A DNA stretch of 64,000 nucleotides, from positions 806,001-870,000 of the forward strand of contig NZ_AP024718.1 in assembly GCF_030294985.1 (NCBI RefSeq). The letters run 5' to 3'. This document shows positions 1 to 9,123 of the stretch, in pieces. This DNA is from Methylomarinovum tepidoasis (GTDB lineage: Bacteria; Pseudomonadota; Gammaproteobacteria; Methylococcales; Methylothermaceae). The notes under the pieces were generated by a model, which was not told where the DNA came from, made no database searches, and saw only the letters and a list, made by a program, of their open reading frames with translations. The translations under genes were made by a program, and so were the position numbers. Within the stretch, counting starts at the first letter, position 1, and the number at the start of each line of letters is the position of its first letter.

Positions 1-2
1 AA

Positions 3-356
3 GCCTTCGCCCAGGCGGCCCTGGCTTTGACCGCAGTCACCACCGACCCGGCCCGGGTCGAACCCAGACAGGCGGTCACCATCGAGCTGGAACGCGACGA
101 CGACGGCGACCTGGAACTGCTGCTGGTGGACTTTCTCGATGCCGTCATCTACGAGATGGCGGTGCGCAAAATGCTGTTCAGCCGCTTCGATGTCGAGATC
201 GACGACCGCCGCCTGCGGGCGACTCTGTGGGGCGAACCGGTCGACCGCGCCAGACACCAGCCGGCGGTGGAAGTGAAAGGGGCGACCTTCACAGAGCTGA
301 AGGTGACCCGGAGCGACGACGGCCGCTGGATCGCCCAGTGCGTGCTGGACGTATGA
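3..356 (+). CDS. Archease, C-terminal part (cut by window edge)
   Basis: Archease is a small calcium-binding activator that speeds guanylylation and turnover of the RNA ligase RtcB. The frame is open from the left edge. The TTG at 27 is not a credible start, because the codons before it (AFAQAALAL) already match the conserved archease segment that leads into LTAVxTDP. The acidic stretch DDDGDLELLLVDFLDAVIYE and the closing DxGRWIAQCVLDV also fit the family. Only 12 bases separate its stop from rtcB, and an SD-like GAGGTGAAG lies in that gap, so the two are an RNA-repair operon. The family is about 140 residues long; about 117 codons are visible here. Confidence 0.9.
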   Translation, partial: AFAQAALALTAVTTDPARVEPRQAVTIELERDDDGDLELLLVDFLDAVIYEMAVRKMLFSRFDVEIDDRRLRATLWGEPVDRARHQPAVEVKGATFTELKVTRSDDGRWIAQCVLDV

Positions 357-368
357 CGAGGTGAAGCG

Positions 369-1799
369 ATGGACATCAGCAAGCTCGAGCGTATCGACGA
401 AACCTGCTGGCGCATTCCGGCCACCGGCAAGATGCGGGTGCCGGTGCTGATCTATGCCGATGAGGCGCTGATCCGCGACATGGACGACAAGGTGGCCGAG
501 CAGGCCGGCAACGTCGCTTCCCTGCCCGGCATCGTCGGGGCCTGTTACGTGATGCCCGACGCCCACTGGGGCTACGGCTTCCCCATCGGCGGGGTGGCGG
601 CTTTCGATCCCGACGAGGGGGGGGTGATTTCCGCCGGCGGAGTCGGTTTCGACATTTCCTGCGGGGTGCGCACCCTCACCACCGGCCTCAAGCGCGAAGA
701 GCTGGAACCGCTGAAAAAATCCCTGGCCGAGGCGCTGTTCATCCACATCCCCGCCGGGGTCGGGAGCAAGGGTTCGATCTCCCTGAACGATGCGGAAATG
801 AACGCCATGCTCAAAGGCGGAGCGGCCTGGGCGGTGGAACGGGGTTACGGCCGCGAGGCGGATCTGGAACGGATCGAGGAACACGGCTGCATGGCTGGCG
901 CCGACCCGGCCCAGGTGTCGAAAAAGGCCCGCGAGCGCCAGCGCCGGGAGATGGGCACCCTCGGCTCCGGCAATCACTATCTGGAAGTCCAGGTGGTGGA
1001 GCAGATCTTCAACCCGGATGTGGCCAGGGTCTTCGGCCTGGAGGCGGAGGAAGTGGTGGTCACCATCCACTGTGGCTCCCGCGGCCTCGGCCACCAGATC
1101 GGCAGCGAATACCTCAAGCTGATGCAGAAGGCGGCCAAGGAGGCGGGGATCGAGCTTCCGGACCGGGAGCTGGCCTGCGCCCCGATCCGCTCCCCGGTGG
1201 GGCAGCGTTATCTGGGCGCCATGCGCGCCGGAATCAACTGCGCACTGGCCAACCGCCAGATCATCACCCACCTGGTGCGCCAGGTGTTCGCCGAATTCTT
1301 CCCCGACCACGATCTCAAGCTCATCTACGACGTCTCCCACAACACCTGCAAGGAAGAGGAACACGAGGTCGGCGGCAGGCGGCGGCGGGTCTTCGTCCAC
1401 CGCAAGGGAGCGACGCGGGCCTTCGGCCCCGGCCATCCGGCCCTGCCGGAAGTGTTCAGGCCGGTGGGGCAGCCGGTCATCATCGGCGGCTCCATGGGAA
1501 CCGGCTCCTACATCCTGGTGGGCACCACCGAGAGCGAACGCCACTCCCTGTCCTCGGCCTGCCACGGCGCCGGGCGCTGCCTGAGCCGGCGTCAGGCCAC
1601 CAAAACCTGGAAAGGGCAGCAGGTCATCGCGGAGCTGGAGCGCCAGGGCATCATCGTCCGCAGTCCGTCGATGCGCGGGGTCGCCGAGGAGGCACCGCAA
1701 GCTTACAAGCCGGTGGACGCCGTGGTGAGAGCCGCGGATAAGGCGGGACTGGCCAGGCTGGTGGCGCGGCTGCGGCCCCTGGTCTGCATCAAGGGCTAG
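369..1799 (+). CDS. rtcB: RNA-splicing ligase RtcB
   Basis: GTP- and Mn-dependent ligase that joins RNA 2',3'-cyclic phosphate (or 3'-phosphate) ends to 5'-OH ends, used in tRNA splicing or RNA repair in the cytoplasm. The 476 residues are full length. Visible signatures are MPDAHWGYGFPIGG (about 62-75), GGVGFDISCGVR with the metal-binding Cys98, GSGNHYLEVQ, and a C-terminal CHGAGR that carries the guanylylated histidine. It follows the archease gene, its known activator. No RtcR-type regulator is visible; it could lie beyond the left edge. Identification is by motif and is secure. Confidence 0.97.
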   Translation: MDISKLERIDETCWRIPATGKMRVPVLIYADEALIRDMDDKVAEQAGNVASLPGIVGACYVMPDAHWGYGFPIGGVAAFDPDEGGVISAGGVGFDISCGVRTLTTGLKREELEPLKKSLAEALFIHIPAGVGSKGSISLNDAEMNAMLKGGAAWAVERGYGREADLERIEEHGCMAGADPAQVSKKARERQRREMGTLGSGNHYLEVQVVEQIFNPDVARVFGLEAEEVVVTIHCGSRGLGHQIGSEYLKLMQKAAKEAGIELPDRELACAPIRSPVGQRYLGAMRAGINCALANRQIITHLVRQVFAEFFPDHDLKLIYDVSHNTCKEEEHEVGGRRRRVFVHRKGATRAFGPGHPALPEVFRPVGQPVIIGGSMGTGSYILVGTTESERHSLSSACHGAGRCLSRRQATKTWKGQQVIAELERQGIIVRSPSMRGVAEEAPQAYKPVDAVVRAADKAGLARLVARLRPLVCIKG

Positions 1800-1822
1800 C
1801 GCCGGAGCGGAAACGTTCTGGT

Positions 1823-2488
1823 TCAGGCCAGCAGAACCGCCAGCACCCCGGTCATGAAAATGCCGTCGAAGGTGCCGGCCCCACCGATGGAGGCGATGGG
1901 CGCCCCGAGCCGGGGGATGTCCCTAAGATGCAACACGTCGGCCCCGATCAGCACGCCCAGGGTGCCGCAGATGTAGGCGAAAGGCGCCCGGTATTCCTCC
2001 CCTCCTAGCACCACGGCCACGGTGGCGGCGATCAGCGGCGGCAACAGCATCGGCATGCCGATCCCCATTCCCGGAATCGGGCGGCTGAAGATGTAGCTGA
2101 GCAGAGCGACGAGGGCGATGCCCAAAAGGAGCGGCGGCAGGGGTAGGTCCAGCCTGCTGACCAAGTACAGCGAAAACAGCAGCGGGATCAGGCAGCCGCC
2201 CACGTTGACGGCGATCACCGTCCGCCCGGTGAAGGGTAGGGGCGGAGGCCGCAGCAGGCCGAAGGGGGTTTCGATCACCTCCGGCGGCGGCTCGGCGCGG
2301 ATGCTGAACAGGGGAATGTTGATGCCGCTGCCGAGCAAGGAACCCAGCAGCATCAGCAGGGTGGCGGTGGGGGACAGCCCCAGGCGCTCGAAGGACAGGG
2401 TGATGAGCTGGAGCTGGATGAAGGTCAGCAGAAAGACCAGCAGGAAGAAAAACAGCAGAAAGTGCAGCAGCGAAAACGGCGAACGCAT
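1823..2488 (-). CDS. DUF1614 family membrane protein
   Basis: A 221-residue, very hydrophobic protein with an N-terminal membrane helix (LLHFLLFFFLLVFLLTF) and about six more predicted segments. The conserved blocks GSGINIPLF, NVGGCLIPLLFSLYL and the C-terminal GADVLHLRDIPRLGAPIASIGGAGTFDGIF are hallmarks of DUF1614 proteins, found in archaea and assorted bacteria. The biochemical role is unknown. Its start lies one base past the stop of the SAH hydrolase gene, so it is probably the second gene of that operon. A link to methyl-cycle metabolism is only inferred from this position. Confidence 0.85.
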   Translation of the reverse strand: MRSPFSLLHFLLFFFLLVFLLTFIQLQLITLSFERLGLSPTATLLMLLGSLLGSGINIPLFSIRAEPPPEVIETPFGLLRPPPLPFTGRTVIAVNVGGCLIPLLFSLYLVSRLDLPLPPLLLGIALVALLSYIFSRPIPGMGIGMPMLLPPLIAATVAVVLGGEEYRAPFAYICGTLGVLIGADVLHLRDIPRLGAPIASIGGAGTFDGIFMTGVLAVLLA

Positions 2489-2489
2489 C

Positions 2490-3746
2490 TCAGGTGCCCT
2501 CCTGCCAGGAAGCCAGATAGGCCTGCTGTTCCGGTGTCAGGGCGTCGATGGCGATGTTCAGGGCATCGAGCTTGTGCCTTGCCACTTTCTGGTCGATTTC
2601 CGCCGGCACCGCATGAACCGCCACCGGCAGCTGCCCTTGCCTGCGCCACAGGTATTCCACCACCAGAGCCTGGTTGGCGAAGCTCATGTCCATCACCGCC
2701 GCCGGATGTCCCTCGGCGGCGGCCAGATTCACCAGCCGGCCCTCGGCCAGAAGACGCAGGCGGCGGCCGTCGGCGAGGCGGTACTCGGTCACGTGGGGAC
2801 GGGGATGGTGCTGGCTTTCGGCCAGCCGTTCCAGAGCGGAAATGTTGATTTCCACGTTGAAATGGCCGGCGTTGGCGAGAATGCAGCCGTCCTTCATCAC
2901 CGCCAGGTGCCCGGCATCCACCACGTGCTTGTCACCGGTGGCGGTGACGATGAAATCGGCGATTTTTGCCGCTTCCCGCAAAGGCATCACTTGGTAGCCG
3001 TCCATCGCCGCCTCCAGGGCCCGCAGGGGATCGACCTCGGTGACGATCACGTGGGCCCCGTGACCGCGGGCACGCATGGCGATGCCGCGGCCGCACCAAC
3101 CATAACCGCAGACCACGAAATTGCGTCCCGCCAGCAGGATGTTGGTGGCCCGGATGACGCCGTCCAGGGCGCTCTGGCCGGTGCCGTAGCGGTTGTCGAA
3201 CAGGTGTTTGGTCAGGGCGTCGTTGACGGCGACGATGGGGTATTTCAGCACACCGTCCTTAGCCATGGCCCGCAGACGGATGACGCCGGTGGTGGTTTCC
3301 TCGGTGCCGCCGGCGATCTCGGCCAGCTGTTCGGGGCGCTCCCGGTGCAGCGTGGTAACGAGATCGGCACCGTCGTCCAGGGTGATCCGGGGGTGGGTGT
3401 CGAGGACGCTGCGGATGTGGCCGTAGTAGGTGGCCTCGTCCTCCCCGCGGCGGGCGAATACGGCGATGCCCTTTTCCACCAGGGCGGCGGCGACGTCGTC
3501 CTGGGTGCTGAGGGGATTGCTGGCGCACAGGGCCACTTCGGCCCCGGCGGCCTGCAGGGTCAGCACCAGATTGGCGGTCTCGGTGGTCACGTGCAGGCAG
3601 GCGCCGATGCGTACGCCGGCCAGGGGTTTCGTCTCCGTGAACGTTTTGCGGATCCGGGCCAGCACCGGCATCTCCGCTCCGGCCCATTCGATCCGGTTCC
3701 AACCCTGAGGGGCCAGGGCAGGATCGTTGATGTCACACGCAGTCAT
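2490..3746 (-). CDS. ahcY: S-adenosylhomocysteine hydrolase, archaeal/thermophile-type short form
   Basis: NAD-dependent hydrolase that splits S-adenosylhomocysteine into adenosine and homocysteine, relieving product inhibition of methyltransferases. Visible are [13 protein letters not shown] (substrate domain), the central [24 protein letters not shown], and the Rossmann motif GYGWCGRG, where bacterial enzymes usually have GYGDVGKG. At 418 residues it lacks the roughly 40-residue insertion of common bacterial/eukaryotic enzymes and the C-terminal KxDHYRY lid, ending instead in YLASWQEGT. These are traits of archaeal and Thermotoga-like enzymes, some of which prefer S-inosylhomocysteine. An SD-like GGAGG precedes the ATG. 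I saw no SAH riboswitch in the short leader. Confidence 0.93.
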   Translation of the reverse strand: MTACDINDPALAPQGWNRIEWAGAEMPVLARIRKTFTETKPLAGVRIGACLHVTTETANLVLTLQAAGAEVALCASNPLSTQDDVAAALVEKGIAVFARRGEDEATYYGHIRSVLDTHPRITLDDGADLVTTLHRERPEQLAEIAGGTEETTTGVIRLRAMAKDGVLKYPIVAVNDALTKHLFDNRYGTGQSALDGVIRATNILLAGRNFVVCGYGWCGRGIAMRARGHGAHVIVTEVDPLRALEAAMDGYQVMPLREAAKIADFIVTATGDKHVVDAGHLAVMKDGCILANAGHFNVEINISALERLAESQHHPRPHVTEYRLADGRRLRLLAEGRLVNLAAAEGHPAAVMDMSFANQALVVEYLWRRQGQLPVAVHAVPAEIDQKVARHKLDALNIAIDALTPEQQAYLASWQEGT

Positions 3747-3786
3747 CGCCGACCTCCGAGCATGAAAGAAACGCTCAGCTTATCAC

Positions 3787-4416
3787 TCAAGACGAAGGGA
3801 TGCCCATCTCTCGCAACCGGCGGCGCAGGTCCGCCTCACCTTGGAACAGAAGCGCCCGCCAGCCCTGTCGGCGGGCTTGCGCCACATTGCCGGGGCTGTC
3901 GTCGATGAAGAGGATTTCCTGGGGCGCCAGATTCAGATCTCGGGCGATGTCGTCGAACAGGGAAGGGTCGCGTTTTCCCTTGCCGAGGCGGTAGCTGACG
4001 TAGAGGCGGTCGAAGTGATCGTAGATGCGGTAGCGGCGGTCCAGTTCGTCGAGCCACTCGGTCTGATCGCTCAGCAGGCCGACCACGTATCCTGCACGGC
4101 GCAACGCGTCCACCAGAGCCAGCATCGACGGCCGGAGCCGGAACCGTTCCAGAATGACCGCCCGCAGGGAATCAGGATCGCCCTTCAGGGCGGTCCGCTC
4201 GGCCATCAGACGCCAGAAATCGGCCTCGGTGCCCCACCCTACCACCCAGCCGCTGTCGTAGACCGCATCCATACCGGCCTCGAAGATGGACTGTTCGTCC
4301 AACCCCTGTTGTCGGGCCAAGGTCCTGAGTCCTTCGCGGAAGCCTTCCTCGGCGATCACGCCGCCGAAATCGAATAAAACCGCCTTGATTCCGTCTAAGT
4401 TGTCGTTCTGACTCAC
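3787..4416 (-). CDS. HAD-superfamily hydrolase (YihX/epoxide-hydrolase-like phosphatase)
   Basis: Haloacid-dehalogenase-type phosphohydrolase of unknown substrate. Motif I is KAVLFDFGGVIAEEG (nucleophile Asp in FDF), motif II is VGLLSDQTEWL, motif III is the lysine in YRLGKGKRDPSLF, and motif IV is ILFIDDSPGNVAQARRQGW. The frame is open back to an ATG at 4488, but I prefer the GTG at 4416: it has an SD-like GGAGAA at about 9 bases, gives the usual short lead into motif I, and avoids overlap with the divergent small gene that starts at 4432. The gene precedes ahcY on the same strand by about 40 bases, so co-transcription is possible. Confidence 0.82.
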   Translation of the reverse strand: MSQNDNLDGIKAVLFDFGGVIAEEGFREGLRTLARQQGLDEQSIFEAGMDAVYDSGWVVGWGTEADFWRLMAERTALKGDPDSLRAVILERFRLRPSMLALVDALRRAGYVVGLLSDQTEWLDELDRRYRIYDHFDRLYVSYRLGKGKRDPSLFDDIARDLNLAPQEILFIDDSPGNVAQARRQGWRALLFQGEADLRRRLREMGIPSS

Positions 4417-4431
4417 AAGGCGCGATTCTCC

Positions 4432-4707
4432 ATGCTGGGTGTCATCGTTCTGTTTCTCCTGGCCCTGACAGGCCTGCGTTTCCGTCATCCTTTCCTCCTT
4501 GCCGGCGGCTATGGCCTGCTGACCGGCTTTTACAGTTTAACCTTCGACGATTTCCAGGGGGCAGGTCTGCGGGCCATGATGGCGACCGCTTTCGGTCTGT
4601 TTTTCTTTCTCACCCTCTACCGCACCCGTCATCACTGGGGCTACTGGCTGGCGACCTTGGTCATCGGTCTTACAGCCTGGTATTTCTGGCCCTGGCTGGT
4701 GATGTGA
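4432..4707 (+). CDS. Small three-helix membrane protein, unknown function
   Basis: A 91-residue hydrophobic protein with three predicted membrane helices: residues about 2-14 plus 20-33, about 47-62, and WGYWLATLVIGLTAWYFWPWLVM at the end. It has no recognised catalytic motif. The start is 15 bases from the proposed divergent GTG start of the HAD gene, and its stop lies about 30 bases before the first DnaA-box-like 9-mer. Codon use resembles the neighbours. I do not recognise the family; it may be a conserved small inner-membrane protein of the origin region. Confidence 0.6.
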   Translation: MLGVIVLFLLALTGLRFRHPFLLAGGYGLLTGFYSLTFDDFQGAGLRAMMATAFGLFFFLTLYRTRHHWGYWLATLVIGLTAWYFWPWLVM

Positions 4708-4719
4708 AAACGGGCGGGA

Positions 4720-4998
4720 CGACCTGTGCCCAAGCATGTGGATAACCGGGGGACACAGATGGGAGAAAATTTTATCCCCGATTCCTCCACAGGCTCCCCC
4801 ATCTTGTCCACACCCTTGTGGACAACTTGGGAATAACACATCCCTTTGATCTGGAAAGAAAAAACCGGTTATCCCAGAAAAACGTGCCGGCTTACAATAA
4901 CCAAATCTTTCTTCAAAAAAGAAGATAAAGACTTAAGAGTTGTCAGATGGAGGAACCGAAGACTGTATAATGTTTAGCCAATTTTCCCTACCGGATAC
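4720..4998. other. oriC: Candidate chromosomal replication origin (oriC) with DnaA boxes
   Basis: A non-coding block directly upstream of mnmG. DnaA-box-like 9-mers (consensus TTATCCACA) occur at 4737-4745 (perfect, minus orientation), 4772-4780 (TTATCCCCG), 4804-4812 (TTGTCCACA), 4817-4825 (its inverse, TGTGGACAA) and 4869-4877 (TTATCCCAG). The 10-mer GGATAACCGG at 4740-4749 is perfectly inverted at 4865-4874, framing the cluster. An AT-rich stretch with poly-A tracts at about 4890-4945 could be the unwinding element. Proximity to mnmG, rsmG and parAB fits gammaproteobacterial origins. dnaA itself is not in the window. Confidence 0.8.
4966..4971 (+). promoter_or_regulatory. Candidate -10 element for mnmG
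   Basis: A perfect TATAAT lies 30 bases before the mnmG start. A TTGTCA (5/6 match to the -35 consensus) lies at 4940-4945, but the spacer would be 20 bases, longer than usual, so the -35 assignment is weak. The mnmG ATG has no strong SD sequence. Transcription from here would leave the origin block, as mioC/gidA transcription does near E. coli oriC. Confidence 0.5.
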
Positions 4999-5000
4999 CT

Positions 5001-6875
5001 ATGGAGTTCCCCAAAGTCTTTGACGTCATCGTGGTCGGCGGCGGTCATGCCGGCACGGAGGCAGCGCTGGCGGCCGCCCGCACCGGCGCCAGGACACTGC
5101 TGCTGACCCAAAACATCGAAACCCTGGGCCAGATGAGCTGTAATCCTGCTGTCGGCGGTATCGGCAAGGGCCATCTGGTCAAGGAGATCGACGCCCTAGG
5201 AGGGGTGATGGCGCGGGCTATCGACCGGGCCGGCATCCAGTTCCGCATTCTCAATGCTTCCAAGGGACCGGCGGTGCGCGCCACCCGGGCCCAGGCCGAC
5301 CGGACTCTGTACAAGCAGGCAATTCGGCAGATGCTGGAGAACCAGCCCAACCTGTGGCTGTTTCAACAGACGGTGGCGGATCTGATCGTCGAACGGGAAC
5401 AGGCCGCTGGCGTCGTCACCCAGATGGGGCTGAGATTCCAAGGCCGCTGCGTGGTCCTGACCGTGGGCACGTTCCTCGGCGGAGTGATCCACGTCGGCGA
5501 GGCCAGCTATCAGGGGGGACGTGCCGGTGACAGTCCCAGCAACGCTTTGGCCAGACGCCTGCGGGAGCTGGATTTCCAGGTGGGACGGCTCAAGACCGGT
5601 ACCCCCCCGCGGCTGGACGGCCGCACCCTCGACTATGGTGCGATGACCCCGCAGCCGGGGGACGAGCCGACGCCGGTGTTTTCCTTCCTCGGCACGCCGG
5701 AGGAGCATCCTCCCCAGGTGGCGTGTCACATCACCCGCACCAACGAACGCACCCACGCCATCATCCGCGCCGGCTTGGAGCGTTCTCCCCTGTTCAGCGG
5801 CGCCATCGAAGGCGTCGGCCCCCGCTACTGTCCCTCCATCGAGGACAAGGTGGTGCGTTTCGCCGAGCGCGATTCCCACCAGATTTTCGTGGAGCCGGAG
5901 GGACTCGACACCCACGAGGTCTATCCCAACGGGGTGTCCACCAGTCTGCCTTTCGATGTCCAGCTGGACTTCATCCGCTCGATCCGCGGCTTCGAGAACG
6001 CCCACATCACCCGGCCCGGTTACGCCATCGAATACGACTTTTTCGATCCCCGTGGGTTGAAGCCGAGCCTGGAAACCAGAGCCATGGCGAATCTGTTCTT
6101 CGCCGGCCAGATCAACGGCACCACCGGTTACGAGGAAGCCGCCGCCCAGGGTCTGATCGCCGGGCTCAACGCCGCCCGCAAAGCCAAAGGCCTGGAACCC
6201 TGGTGGCCGCGGCGCGACGAGGCCTACATCGGTGTACTGATCGACGATCTCATCACCCGCGGCACCAGCGAGCCTTACCGCATGTTCACTAGTCGGGCCG
6301 AATACCGCCTGTTGCTGCGCGAGGACAACGCCGACCTGCGTCTCACCCCCAAGGGCCGGGAACTGGGGCTGGTGGACGAGGTGCGCTGGCGGGCCTTCGA
6401 GCGCAAGGTGGAAAATATCGAAACTTTACGCGGCGAACTGGAGCGCTGCCGGATCCGGCCCGACAGTGAAACCGCAAAGCGGCTCGCGGCGGTGCTGAAA
6501 AATCCCCTGCAGCGGGAAGCCAACCTGCTGGAACTGCTGCGCCGTCCGGAAGTGGACATCACCCGTCTGCTCGAGCTGGCGGAGGTGGATGCTACCGCTT
6601 ACACGCCGGCAGAGGTGGAGCAGGTGATGATCCAGGCCAGGTACGCCGGTTACATCGAACGCCAGCGGGCCGAGATCGAGCGCACCCGCCGCTACGAGGA
6701 TCTGCGGCTGCCCGAAAGCCTCGACTACCACAACGTGGTCGGCCTGTCGCGGGAGGTGCAGGAAAAACTGGCGGCCCGGAAACCGGCCACTTTGGGGCAA
6801 GCGGCCCGGATTCCCGGCGTGACCCCGGCGGCGATTTCCCTGTTGCTGGTCCACCTCAGGAAGAAAAGCGCCTGA
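5001..6875 (+). CDS. mnmG: tRNA U34 carboxymethylaminomethyl-modifying enzyme MnmG (GidA)
   Basis: FAD-dependent partner of MnmE that builds the (carboxymethyl)aminomethyl group on uridine 34 of tRNAs. At 624 residues it is full length. Visible are the dinucleotide-binding [17 protein letters not shown] near the N-terminus, the family signatures [24 protein letters not shown] and [17 protein letters not shown], the segment [20 protein letters not shown], and a C-terminal helical domain. It is the first gene of an mnmG-rsmG-parA-parB run with overlapping or nearly overlapping junctions. Confidence 0.98.
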   Translation: MEFPKVFDVIVVGGGHAGTEAALAAARTGARTLLLTQNIETLGQMSCNPAVGGIGKGHLVKEIDALGGVMARAIDRAGIQFRILNASKGPAVRATRAQADRTLYKQAIRQMLENQPNLWLFQQTVADLIVEREQAAGVVTQMGLRFQGRCVVLTVGTFLGGVIHVGEASYQGGRAGDSPSNALARRLRELDFQVGRLKTGTPPRLDGRTLDYGAMTPQPGDEPTPVFSFLGTPEEHPPQVACHITRTNERTHAIIRAGLERSPLFSGAIEGVGPRYCPSIEDKVVRFAERDSHQIFVEPEGLDTHEVYPNGVSTSLPFDVQLDFIRSIRGFENAHITRPGYAIEYDFFDPRGLKPSLETRAMANLFFAGQINGTTGYEEAAAQGLIAGLNAARKAKGLEPWWPRRDEAYIGVLIDDLITRGTSEPYRMFTSRAEYRLLLREDNADLRLTPKGRELGLVDEVRWRAFERKVENIETLRGELERCRIRPDSETAKRLAAVLKNPLQREANLLELLRRPEVDITRLLELAEVDATAYTPAEVEQVMIQARYAGYIERQRAEIERTRRYEDLRLPESLDYHNVVGLSREVQEKLAARKPATLGQAARIPGVTPAAISLLLVHLRKKSA

Positions 6876-7492
6876 TGGCCGCAGGCATCCTGACCGCCGG
6901 CATCGAGGCTCTGGGACTGGCGCCGACGCCCGACCGCATCGGCCGCATCCAGCAGCTTTACCGCGGGCTGGTGCGCTGGAACCGGGTGGTCAATCTCACC
7001 GCCATCGAGGACGAGGCGCGGTTCGCCACCCACCACGTCCTCGACAGCCTGGCGATCCATCCGTACCTGCACGGCGGGCGGATTCTCGACGTGGGCACCG
7101 GCGCCGGTTTCCCTGGTCTGCCGCTGGCGATCTTCTTTCCCGAGCGCCGTTTCGTGCTGCTGGACGCGGTGGCCAAGAAGATCCGTTTCGTGCGCCAGAT
7201 GGCTCTGGAGCTGGGATTGAACAACGTAGAGGCGGTCCACGCCCGGGTGGAGGACTATACAGACCCGGCGGGATTTTCTACCATCGTCACCCGGGCCGTC
7301 ACCGAAGCCGGCCGCAGCCTGACCCAGAGCCGTCACCTGCTGGCCCCGGGCGGCAGGCTGCTGGTGATGAAGGGCCGCCATCCAACGGAGGAACTGGCGG
7401 CGCTCCAGGCCCCCCACCGGGTGGTCCCCCTGAAGGTGCCCGGTCTGGAGGCCCGGCGTCACTTGATCGAAATTACACCGGAAACCGAATGA
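6875..7492 (+). CDS. rsmG: 16S rRNA (guanine-N7)-methyltransferase RsmG (GidB)
   Basis: Uses S-adenosylmethionine to methylate N7 of G527 in 16S rRNA. The 205 residues include the N-terminal WNRVVNLTAI segment, the SAM-binding motif ILDVGTGAGFPGLPLAI at about residues 69-85, and VLLDAVAKKIRFVRQ. Its ATG shares one base with the mnmG stop (TGATG), and its own stop overlaps the parA start. Length and context match the gammaproteobacterial gene. Confidence 0.97.
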   Translation: MAAGILTAGIEALGLAPTPDRIGRIQQLYRGLVRWNRVVNLTAIEDEARFATHHVLDSLAIHPYLHGGRILDVGTGAGFPGLPLAIFFPERRFVLLDAVAKKIRFVRQMALELGLNNVEAVHARVEDYTDPAGFSTIVTRAVTEAGRSLTQSRHLLAPGGRLLVMKGRHPTEELAALQAPHRVVPLKVPGLEARRHLIEITPETE

Positions 7493-8274
7493 CCAGAATC
7501 ATCGCCGTCACCAACCAGAAGGGCGGAGTGGGCAAGACCACCACCAGCGTCAATCTGGCCGCCTCCCTGGGCGCGACTCAGCGCCGGGTGCTGCTGGTGG
7601 ACATCGATCCCCAAGGCAACGCCACCATGGGCTGCGGGGTGGACAAGAACGAGGCCGAGCCCAACTGTTGCGATCTGTTGCTGGGGGAGGCCGGCGCCGA
7701 AACGGTGGTGGTGCCGCGGCCGCCGCTGGGATTCGACCTGATTCCCGCCAACGCCGACCTGACCGCCGCCGAAGTCCGGCTGATGCAGGCCGACCGCCGT
7801 GAACGCCGTCTCGCCGAAGCCCTGGAGCCGGTTCGGTCCCGTTACGACTACATCCTCATCGACTGTCCCCCGTCCCTCAACATGTTGACTTTGAACGCCC
7901 TGGTGGCTGCCGACGGTGTCTTGATCCCGATGCAATGCGAATACTACGCCCTGGAAGGGCTGTCGGCCCTGCTGGAAACCATCGCCGACATCCGCCGCAG
8001 CGTCAATCCGCGGCTGCAGATCGAAGGGGTGCTGCGCACTATGTTCGACCCCCGCAGCCGGTTGACCAAGGACGTCTCCGAACAGCTGCAGGAACACTTC
8101 GGCGAACGCCTGCTGCGTACCTGCATCCCCCGCAACATCCGCTTGGCCGAAGCCCCCAGCCACGGTCTGCCGGCGCTGCATTACGACAAATCCTCCCGCG
8201 GCGCTCTGGCTTACCTGGCCCTGGCCGGAGAACTGGTCGGCCGCCATCAGAGAGAAACCGCCCATGGCGATTAA
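7489..8274 (+). CDS. parA: Chromosome-partitioning ATPase ParA (Soj)
   Basis: Deviant-Walker-A ATPase that moves ParB-bound origins over the nucleoid. The 261 residues start with the P-loop NQKGGVGKTTTSVNLAASL, followed by LLVDIDPQGNATMGCGV (switch region) and YDYILIDCPPSLNMLTLNALVAAD. It overlaps rsmG by four bases (ATGA) and parB by about ten, so translation is probably coupled. I found no parS-like 16-mer in the window. Confidence 0.97.
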   Translation: MTRIIAVTNQKGGVGKTTTSVNLAASLGATQRRVLLVDIDPQGNATMGCGVDKNEAEPNCCDLLLGEAGAETVVVPRPPLGFDLIPANADLTAAEVRLMQADRRERRLAEALEPVRSRYDYILIDCPPSLNMLTLNALVAADGVLIPMQCEYYALEGLSALLETIADIRRSVNPRLQIEGVLRTMFDPRSRLTKDVSEQLQEHFGERLLRTCIPRNIRLAEAPSHGLPALHYDKSSRGALAYLALAGELVGRHQRETAHGD

Positions 8275-9109
8275 GAAAAAACGCGGCCTGGGACGCGGTC
8301 TCGACGCGCTGTTGGGAGAGGCGGCCCTGCCCCGGGCCGAGTCGCCCCAGACGCTGCCCCTGGATCGGATCGAACCGGGCCGCTTCCAACCCCGCCGCGA
8401 CATCGACCCCGATAGGCTGGCGGAACTGGCCGACTCCATCCGCACCCACGGTGTGGTCCAGCCTGTCGTCGTCCGTCCCCTCGAAAACGACCGCTACGAA
8501 CTGATCGCCGGCGAACGGCGCTGGCGGGCCTCGCGCCTGGCGGGGCTGGCGGAAATTCCGGTGGTGGTGCGCCGGCTCGACGATCGCACCGCCTTGGCCC
8601 TGGCTTTGATCGAGAACGTCCAGCGCGAGGATCTCAATCCGCTGGAACAGGCCGAGGCCCTGTGGCGGCTGCTGGAGGAATTCGACATGACCCACCAGCA
8701 ACTGGCCGAAGCGGTGGGCAAGTCGCGCACCACCATCACCAACCTGCTGCGCCTGCTTGATCTCGAACCGGAAGTCAAACGGCTGCTGGCCGAAGGCCGG
8801 ATCGAAATGGGCCACGCCCGCGCCCTGCTGGGGCTGGCTGGCGAGCAACAATTGCAAATCGCCCGCCAGGTGGCCGACGGCAAACTGACGGTGCGTGCCA
8901 CAGAAGCCTTGGTGAGAAAACTGCAACAATCCCGGGAAAAATCCCGGCAGGATCGGCCCGATCCCGACATCCTGCGGCTGCAGGAGGAGCTGTCCTCCCT
9001 GCTCGGCGCACCGGTCACCATCCGCCATGGCCGTGGCGGCAAGGGTAGCCTGGTGATCCGCTACAGCGATCTGGAACAGCTGGAAGGATTGTTGACCCGG
9101 ATGAGATAA
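8264..9109 (+). CDS. parB: Chromosome-partitioning protein ParB (Spo0J)
   Basis: CTP-dependent DNA clamp that loads at parS and spreads. The 281 residues open with the basic KKKRGLGRGLDALLGE typical of chromosomal ParB. These are followed by the nucleotide-binding GERRWRASRLAGL and ENVQREDLNPLEQAEA, and a helix-turn-helix (MTHQQLAEAVGKSRTTITNLLRL). The C-terminal dimerisation domain ends in GSLVIRYSDLEQLEGLL. Last gene of the mnmG run; the ATP synthase promoter follows. Confidence 0.97.
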   Translation: MAIKKKRGLGRGLDALLGEAALPRAESPQTLPLDRIEPGRFQPRRDIDPDRLAELADSIRTHGVVQPVVVRPLENDRYELIAGERRWRASRLAGLAEIPVVVRRLDDRTALALALIENVQREDLNPLEQAEALWRLLEEFDMTHQQLAEAVGKSRTTITNLLRLLDLEPEVKRLLAEGRIEMGHARALLGLAGEQQLQIARQVADGKLTVRATEALVRKLQQSREKSRQDRPDPDILRLQEELSSLLGAPVTIRHGRGGKGSLVIRYSDLEQLEGLLTRMR

Positions 9110-9123
9110 AGTCGTCGTTCTCC

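Noticed and set aside
2849-2862. parS-like sequence (TTTCCACGTTGAAA) in ahcY
   Set aside because: It differs from the ParB site TGTTTCACGTGAAACA by inserted bases that break the palindrome, and it is ordinary coding DNA for FNVEIN. No other parS-like 16-mer was seen.
3747-3786. SAH riboswitch before ahcY
   Set aside because: The gap to the HAD gene is only about 40 bases and lacks the conserved GAGGAGCGCUGC-type core.
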